DNA from: CAZSSM01 sp964609385
GTDB lineage: Bacteria > Planctomycetota > Planctomycetia > Isosphaerales > Isosphaeraceae
Direction of reading: 5' to 3'
NCBI GenBank assembly: GCA_964609385.1
Contig: CAZSSM010000144.1
Span: forward strand, 1-11,242
DNA length: 11,242 bases
Below the pieces are notes generated by a model. That model saw only the letters and a list, made by a program, of their open reading frames with translations. It was not told the DNA's origin and did not search any database. The position numbers were made by a program, and so were the translations under genes. Within the stretch, counting starts at the first letter, position 1. The number at the start of each line of letters is the position of its first letter. This document shows positions 7,792 to 11,242 of the stretch, in pieces.

Positions 7792-8942
7792 CAGACTCGA
7801 TCCTGAAGCGGAACAACTTTGCGATTCGGGACACCGTTGTAGCGTGCCCTCGGCCTCATGAGGCGGTTGTGCTGCAGTTGTTCGTTGATGTGCGCCGACC
7901 ATCCGGCCGCACGACCCATCGCAAAGATCGGTGTATAGATTTCGGTCCGCAGACCTAAATAGTGATAGAGGCGGGCCGTCGGCCAATCGACGTTCGGCAG
8001 AAGTCCCTTCTGATCGACGACGGCCGACTCAATCGTTTGCGCGATATCTTCCCACTTGGTCTGACCGATTTCATGAGCAATCCGCTGGCAATGGGGTTTG
8101 ATCACGCGTGCACGAGGGTCACCGGTCTTGTAGACACGATGGCCGAAGCCCATGATCCGCTTCTTTTGTTCCAGAGCATCGTGGATCCAAGATTCGGCTC
8201 GGGCGGGATCACCGACCTCGACCAGAACGTTCCAGGCCGCCTCATTGGCGCCGCCATGCAACGGACCCTTCAACGTGCCGATCGCAGCGGTGACACCTGA
8301 GTAGATGTCCGAGAGGGTCGAGACGGCCACACGGCAGGAGAATGTGGAGGCGTTGTACTCGTGCTCGGCATAGACGACCAGCGAGAGGTCGAATGCCTGG
8401 GCCTTGGCCGCGCTCGGCTCCTGACCGTTGACCATCGCGAGGAAGTTGGCGGCATGGTCGAGGTCTTCGCGAGGGGCAACCGGCTCCTGACCGGTCACGA
8501 TCCGTTCTCGCGCGGCGATCGCCGTGGGCATCCGAGCGATCAGCGACTCGGCCTTCCGAATGTTGGCCTCATGATCGTTCGGGGGTGCATTGACATCGTC
8601 ATCGAAATGGGCGAGAACGCTGACGGAGGTTCGCAGAACGTCCATGGCATGGACTGAGGCCGGAATGGCCCGGTAGAGATCCACAAGCGGTTCCGGGATG
8701 GCGCGTCGCGCGGCCAATCGTCCTTTGAGGGCTTCGAGCTGCGTTGCGTTGGGCAGTTCACCATAGAGAAGTAGGTAGACCGATTCTTCGTAGGTGACTG
8801 TCCCGGCGAGATCCTCGATGCGATACCCCCGATACTCGAGGTCACCCTGACCCTCGACCCCTTGGAGGTTGGTGATCGAAGTCTCACCAGCGATGACCCC
8901 TTCGAGACCGGGGAAGTAGTTGTCATTTGGGCTGTCACTCAT
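7791..8942 (-). CDS. gltA: Citrate synthase (short dimer-type, or citrate/2-methylcitrate synthase)
   Basis: The enzyme condenses oxaloacetate with acetyl-CoA to citrate, the entry step of the TCA cycle. The 383-residue length and N-terminus (GLEGVIAGETSITNLQG) fit the short citrate synthases without the NADH-binding extension of E. coli GltA. The three catalytic residues are in place: H229 in GPLHGGANEA, H268 in MGFGHRVYKTGDPRA and D319 in LPNVDWPTARLYHYLG. Substrate-binding H194 sits in YAEHEYNAST. Short members of this family also include 2-methylcitrate synthases, and the sequence alone does not separate the two; no prp genes are nearby, which favours citrate synthase. The ATG at 8942-8940 has GGAG about 11 bases upstream. 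Its stop codon abuts the convergent terminator at 7748-7791. A promoter lies at 9184-9156, so the gene is probably transcribed alone. Confidence 0.94.
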   Translation of the reverse strand: MSDSPNDNYFPGLEGVIAGETSITNLQGVEGQGDLEYRGYRIEDLAGTVTYEESVYLLLYGELPNATQLEALKGRLAARRAIPEPLVDLYRAIPASVHAMDVLRTSVSVLAHFDDDVNAPPNDHEANIRKAESLIARMPTAIAARERIVTGQEPVAPREDLDHAANFLAMVNGQEPSAAKAQAFDLSLVVYAEHEYNASTFSCRVAVSTLSDIYSGVTAAIGTLKGPLHGGANEAAWNVLVEVGDPARAESWIHDALEQKKRIMGFGHRVYKTGDPRARVIKPHCQRIAHEIGQTKWEDIAQTIESAVVDQKGLLPNVDWPTARLYHYLGLRTEIYTPIFAMGRAAGWSAHINEQLQHNRLMRPRARYNGVPNRKVVPLQDRV

Positions 8943-9304
8943 GCGTGGTCAAGCTCCAGGATGGACGCGCGGGGGAACACCGGGAAGGCGATCGAGACGT
9001 CGAGACCGCGATCGGACGACGCTTCGAGGTCGCTGTTGGCAGCCGAAGCCACCGAAAATGTTCGCCCCGTTGTCTCGAGGGTGATCCGGGATCTCCCTAA
9101 CCGCTAGCCGGAGCGATCAAACGATCACCATTCGGTACCAATGAATCGAGCGTCCAGAATATACGGGCGATCGGGGCTCGTCAAAGTAACTCGAACGTAC
9201 AACATTGCGGCGTTAACTAATTCGACGGTCGTGCCGATCCGGGTCATCGTGATGATGAAGTCATTATGGTCACGATGCCGGAAACACACTCATAACGAAA
9301 AGAA
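8943..9304. other. Leader and upstream region of citrate synthase
   Basis: This 362-base stretch has no convincing gene. It holds the citrate synthase promoter (9156-9184), a leader of about 207 bases between that promoter and the ATG, and the U-rich tail (minus strand) of the first structured RNA copy at its right end. I saw no recognisable riboswitch in the leader. Confidence 0.55.
9156..9184 (-). promoter_or_regulatory. Sigma70-like promoter for citrate synthase
   Basis: On the minus strand, the -35 TTGACG (9184-9179) and the -10 TATTCT (9161-9156) are 17 bases apart. An overlapping TATATT gives a 15-base spacing. The expected start is near 9149. The promoter lies downstream (in minus direction) of both structured RNA copies, so citrate synthase does not need them to be transcribed. 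Confidence 0.6.
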
Positions 9305-9336
9305 CTGGCCCGGTCGCCCTAAGACGACCGGACCAG
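9297..9336 (-). terminator. Terminator-like 3' hairpin of structured RNA copy 1
   Basis: On the minus strand a 12-bp GC-rich stem (one G-U pair) with an 8-base loop is followed by TTCTTTTC (9304-9297). This fits an intrinsic terminator with an imperfect U-tract. The equivalent hairpin of copy 2 is followed by the weaker TTCCTTCA, so copy 2 may read through into copy 1. Confidence 0.55.
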
Positions 9337-9417
9337 GATTCAACTCTGCAGGTCTCACCCCCGAGGCGAGTTGTCCACGCCTTCCGCCCAGTCAGCGCAG
9401 ACGCCATGCAGAGCCGA
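9305..9417 (-). ncRNA. Structured RNA candidate, copy 1 (three-way junction plus terminator-like hairpin)
   Basis: I do not recognise this RNA. Read 5' to 3' on the minus strand it has a closing helix P1 of 11 bp (9417-9407 with 9350-9340; core CTCTGCA/TGCAGAG). P1 encloses an 8-bp hairpin with a 14-base loop (9402-9395 with 9380-9373) and a 6-bp hairpin with a 5-base loop UCGGG (9370-9365 with 9359-9354). Three bases after P1 comes a 12-bp hairpin (9336-9325 with 9316-9305), then UUCUUUUC. Several pairs are G-U on the minus strand but would be C/A mismatches on the plus strand, so the minus strand is the likely RNA. All helices are also formed in copy 2 with compensating base changes. It lies upstream of citrate synthase but before that gene's promoter. 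Confidence 0.75.
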
Positions 9418-9445
9418 TCGCACTTGGTTCATGATCATGAAGGAA

Positions 9446-9558
9446 CTGGCCCGGCCGCCCAAAGACGACCGGACCAGGATTCAACTTCGCAAGTCTCGCC
9501 CCCGAGGCGAGTTGCCCATGCCTTCCGCCCAGTGAGCATGGGCGCCCTGCGAAGTCGA
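9446..9558 (-). ncRNA. Structured RNA candidate, copy 2 (three-way junction plus hairpin)
   Basis: This copy has the same architecture and core length (109 bases) as copy 1, shifted by 141 bases. P1 is at 9558-9548 with 9491-9481 (core CTTCGCA/TGCGAAG). The 8-bp hairpin GCCCATGC/GCATGGGC is at 9543-9536 with 9521-9514. The 6-bp hairpin is at 9511-9506 with 9500-9495, and the 12-bp hairpin at 9477-9466 with 9457-9446. Compared with copy 1, two P1 pairs and two pairs of the 8-bp hairpin change on both sides, and the remaining helix changes swap G-U for Watson-Crick pairs on the minus strand. This is the upstream copy in the direction of transcription. Only about 28 bases separate the two copies, too few for an independent promoter for copy 1, so one transcript probably covers both. 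Confidence 0.75.
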
Positions 9559-9641
9559 TCTCACACTGTTTCAGGAAGTTCGATCTGACTGACCTTGGAA
9601 TTTGGAGAAGCAGGTTGTCTTGGCCATCTCTCGCCAGGTGC

Positions 9642-9670
9642 TTTTTAGAACTTTCAATCCATTCTGAAAA
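9642..9670 (-). promoter_or_regulatory. Weak promoter candidate for the structured RNA pair
   Basis: On the minus strand TTTTCA (9670-9665) and TAAAAA (9647-9642) are 17 bases apart, each matching the sigma70 consensus at four of six positions. It would start transcription near 9635, about 77 bases before copy 2. It is the best candidate I found, but the match is poor. Confidence 0.25.
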
Positions 9671-9774
9671 GGGTCGGGGCGGTTTTTTTCTGGAATCGAT
9701 GATCGTCTCCCCAATCCCGATGGTGCTCGACGACCGGGACGGTTCGACTGGGCGGATTTCAGCCCCTCAGAACG

Positions 9775-10437
9775 TCAGGCATCGCCTGAGGTCGATAGGC
9801 CTTTAAGCAGGCGCACCAATGCCCCGATCTGCTCGGGATCGAGTCGGTCGAGTTCGAGAAGCTGCTGGGCGGTCGTCTCAGCAAGATCGGTGACTGCCTT
9901 GAGATTTTGGAGCCGCTGGAGAATCGCATTGAGGGCCTGGTATTCCCCAGGATCGATTAGAAGGGAACCCTCATCATCGAGAGCCTCAGTGAGCATTTGG
10001 AGCGTCGGATCGAGTTCCCGACGCTTTCGCTCGGCCAGGATCCGTCGGACCAACGTCCAAACATCGCTCTCGGCGCGGAAGAACTCGCGACGTTCACCGG
10101 GATGGTGCTCGCGATGAACCAAGCCCCAACCGATCAACTCGCGAAGGTTCATGCTGACGTTACCGCGTGAGACCCGCAACTCGCGGCAGAGGTCGTCGGC
10201 GTTCCACGATTGGCCCGTGATATAAAGGAGGGCGAACAACTCGCCCATGGTCGCGTTGATGCCCCAAGAGCGGGCCATCACGCCCCAGTGCTCGACGAAG
10301 AGGCGGATCAATTGGCTTCGACGAGCCAGCGGCGGGGTCGCTTCCCAACCGGACGATGGGGTCCCCGACGCGTCGGGAGCGTCACTCGAATTCGCGTCGC
10401 GTGTCATCCATGCGGGCTCATGCTCATGGAGGCTCAT
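9775..10437 (-). CDS. GbsR/MarR-like winged-helix transcriptional regulator
   Basis: The 220-residue protein matches the GbsR branch of MarR-like regulators, which includes repressors of glycine-betaine synthesis genes; the ligand and targets here are unknown. The winged helix spans about residues 42-125, with the hallmark FVEHWGVMARSWGINATMGELFALLY split over about 47-72, the recognition helix SRGNVSMNLRELIGWGLV near 90-107 and the wing HHPGERREFFRAE near 111-123. The first 35 residues are polar and probably disordered. The C-terminal 70 residues are helical and likely used for dimerisation. The start is ambiguous: I chose the ATG at 10437, but a GTG at 10458 would add seven residues and neither has a well-spaced Shine-Dalgarno. 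It stands alone; the nearest downstream element is the tandem structured RNA. Confidence 0.88.
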   Translation of the reverse strand: MSLHEHEPAWMTRDANSSDAPDASGTPSSGWEATPPLARRSQLIRLFVEHWGVMARSWGINATMGELFALLYITGQSWNADDLCRELRVSRGNVSMNLRELIGWGLVHREHHPGERREFFRAESDVWTLVRRILAERKRRELDPTLQMLTEALDDEGSLLIDPGEYQALNAILQRLQNLKAVTDLAETTAQQLLELDRLDPEQIGALVRLLKGLSTSGDA

Positions 10438-10810
10438 CGCCGGGATGGGGCGAATCACAGCCTCAACGGGAACGACCTAGATCCCGATCGGGCATCCCGA
10501 CATTTCAAATGGCCCGATCATTGACTATAACCGCACCGAGGGAAACCGCGATAGCATGTTGCGAGTTCGCTTTTCTTGCGTCACAATCTAAAGATGGACG
10601 AGAACTAGTCTTCTAGACGACTCACGCAACGGTCGATCTCACTGGTCGTTTCTCTGAGTGTCACAGTCCTCGCCCTCGAACAATGGCGTGATGCTCGGTT
10701 CTCTCTCGAGTTCACGTCCATTCACGCGCATATCCCCAACGTCGATCGACCCAAGCGAAGGACGAGGCCAGGCCTGGCCCCCTCTCGACTTCGATCGAGG
10801 AGAATTCCCC
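10438..10810. other. Divergent region between the GbsR-like gene and the ribbon-helix-helix gene
   Basis: No gene is called in these 373 bases. A minus-strand TATAGT (10529-10524) could be the -10 of the regulator, and the overlapping plus-strand TATAAC (10526-10531) could serve the opposite direction; neither has a good -35. A second weak plus-strand pair is TTGCGA (10559-10564) with CACAAT (10582-10587), 17 bases apart. Possible operators are the palindrome CCCGATCGGG (10483-10492), just upstream of the regulator, and a near-palindrome at 10607-10622 (AGTC..GACT around TCTAGA). Confidence 0.4.
10797..10803 (+). promoter_or_regulatory. Strong ribosome binding site of the ribbon-helix-helix gene
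   Basis: GAGGAGA lies 7 bases before the ATG at 10811. It fixes this ATG as the start, against the longer open frame that begins at 10658. Confidence 0.85.
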
Positions 10811-10990
10811 ATGCCCGAAACCGTCGTGCACTTCCAGATCCGGATGCCTCCTACGTTGCACAGCAAGCTCTACGATTGGGCCAAGGAGAATAAGAAAGTC
10901 TCCCTCAATCAGTTGATCGTCAGCCTCCTTGAGGAGGCCGTGGCCAAGCACGACGAAGAACAAGCCAAGGAGGAGCAGTCGGTCTCGTGA
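10811..10990 (+). CDS. Small Arc-type ribbon-helix-helix DNA-binding protein
   Basis: The 59-residue product has the Arc/MetJ-type layout. A beta-strand VVHFQIRM (5-12) would insert into the DNA major groove as a dimer. Helix A is near 14-27 (TLHSKLYDWAKENK), a turn follows, and helix B is SLNQLIVSLLEEAV near 31-44. A charged Glu/Lys tail ends the protein. The family includes antitoxins, plasmid copy-number repressors and phage repressors. No toxin or partner gene adjoins it here: the next gene is a tRNA on the same strand 156 bases on, so an orphan regulator is more likely than half of a toxin-antitoxin pair. The start is set by a strong Shine-Dalgarno 7 bases upstream. Autoregulation would be usual for the family but is not shown. 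Confidence 0.88.
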   Translation: MPETVVHFQIRMPPTLHSKLYDWAKENKKVSLNQLIVSLLEEAVAKHDEEQAKEEQSVS

Positions 10991-11040
10991 CCGCCTGGAC
11001 TCCTGTGTCCGATCAGGCGATCCCGGGTTGCCATAGGCTG

Positions 11041-11058
11041 ATCCGTCCCTTGGCGGAT
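11041..11058. repeat. Short inverted repeat after the ribbon-helix-helix gene
   Basis: ATCCG (11041-11045) and CGGAT (11054-11058) can form a 5-bp stem with an 8-base loop. It is the first of three hairpins in a row and has no T-run. Confidence 0.35.
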
Positions 11059-11070
11059 GCTCACGACTTC

Positions 11071-11093
11071 GAAACCGTCCGTAAACAGGTTTC
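11071..11093. repeat. Inverted repeat GAAACC/GGTTTC
   Basis: GAAACC (11071-11076) and GGTTTC (11088-11093) form a perfect 6-bp stem with an 11-base loop. The next hairpin begins at the following base. Confidence 0.45.
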
Positions 11094-11119
11094 CTCCCCC
11101 CGCTTGAAATCGGGGGGGG
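11094..11119. repeat. G/C-run hairpin in front of tRNA-Asn
   Basis: CTCCCCCCG (11094-11102) pairs with CGGGGGGGG (11111-11119), 9 bp with one wobble, with loop CTTGAAAT. No T-run follows, so it is not a classic terminator, though it could end or stabilise the upstream mRNA. The loop contains the -35 element of the tRNA promoter. Confidence 0.6.
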
Positions 11120-11132
11120 TCGCCGCTATGAT
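11104..11132 (+). promoter_or_regulatory. Promoter of tRNA-Asn
   Basis: TTGAAA (11104-11109) and TATGAT (11127-11132) are 17 bases apart and match the sigma70 consensus well. The expected start near 11139 lies about 8 bases before the tRNA. The spacer contains a run of eight Gs. Confidence 0.7.
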
Positions 11133-11146
11133 TGCCGCAACTGCAT

Positions 11147-11219
11147 TCCCCGATAGCTCAATCGGAAGAGCGAGCGACTGTTAATCGCTAGGTTCTTGGT
11201 ACGAGACCAAGTCGGGGAG
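11147..11219 (+). tRNA. tRNA-Asn (anticodon GUU)
   Basis: A full cloverleaf is present. The acceptor stem is TCCCCGA (11147-11153) with TCGGGGA (11212-11218), and the discriminator is G at 11219. The D stem is GCTC/GAGC (11156-11159, 11168-11171). The anticodon stem AGCGA/TCGCT (11173-11177, 11185-11189) carries loop CTGTTAA with anticodon GTT at 11180-11182. The T stem is CTTGG/CCAAG (11195-11199, 11207-11211). CCA is not encoded. The T loop reads TACGAGA, so position 55 is A instead of the near-universal U/pseudouridine. A15 and U48 agree as a Levitt pair, so the rest of the fold looks normal. Confidence 0.95.
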
Positions 11220-11242
11220 CTACCCAATTCGATCACATCATT

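Larger units (their letters stand above)
9305..9573. repeat. Tandem direct repeat, period 141 bases
   Basis: Positions 9305-9432 and 9446-9573 are two diverged copies of one unit. The 109-base cores differ at 16 positions with no gaps. About 18 bases beyond the closing helix are also similar (CCGATCGCACTTGGTTCA against TCGATCTCACACTGTTTCA). No third copy was seen in the window. Confidence 0.9.

Noticed and set aside
9305..9573. CRISPR array or terminal repeats of an insertion sequence
   Set aside because: There are only two copies, each of about 110-128 bases with internal structure, too long for CRISPR repeats. No transposase lies between or beside them, and compensatory changes indicate a conserved fold.
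9615..9806. 63-codon plus-strand frame downstream of the repeats
   Set aside because: It overlaps the end of the GbsR-like gene on the other strand, has no ribosome binding site and looks random in composition.
10658..10810. 51-residue N-terminal extension of the ribbon-helix-helix protein
   Set aside because: GAGGAGA directly precedes the ATG at 10811, and the shorter product is the normal size for the family.

Overview
The window looks like chromosomal DNA from a GC-rich planctomycete, most likely near the Isosphaeraceae. The basis is the polA-coaE-rho gene order, a Rho protein with a long charged N-terminal extension, a GbsR-type regulator, and a membrane-anchored coiled-coil protein of a kind I associate with planctomycetes. 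This placement is an inference from protein character and was not tested by a search.

Layout. Positions 1-5638 hold three information-processing and cofactor genes on the minus strand, transcribed in the order polA (DNA polymerase I), coaE (dephospho-CoA kinase), rho (termination factor, C-terminus cut off by the window edge). A 500-base gene-free gap separates polA from coaE and contains a good minus-strand promoter that probably drives coaE and perhaps rho. A divergent gap (5639-6082) carries a sigma70-like promoter and a 5' hairpin in front of a plus-strand gene (6083-7720) for an uncharacterised protein with one membrane segment, a coiled coil and a globular C-terminal half. That gene ends in a near-perfect intrinsic terminator, which touches the stop codon of the convergent citrate synthase gene (7791-8942, minus). 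Citrate synthase has its own promoter about 215-240 bases upstream of its start.

The most interesting part is 9305-9558. It holds two tandem 141-base-period copies of a structured element. Each copy folds into a closed three-way junction followed by a 12-bp terminator-like hairpin. Twelve of the 16 differences between the 109-base cores fall in helices, and all preserve pairing, including four two-sided compensatory changes. Pairing is complete only on the minus strand, where C/A mismatches become G-U wobbles. I read this as an unrecognised duplicated small RNA, or less likely a tandem leader element, lying between the citrate synthase promoter and a GbsR/MarR-like regulator gene (9775-10437, minus).

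The right end has a small orphan ribbon-helix-helix protein (10811-10990, plus), a cluster of three hairpins, and a tRNA-Asn(GUU) gene with its own consensus-like promoter. The tRNA has an unusual A at position 55 of the T loop. Most long overlapping reading frames in the window are antisense shadows of these genes.
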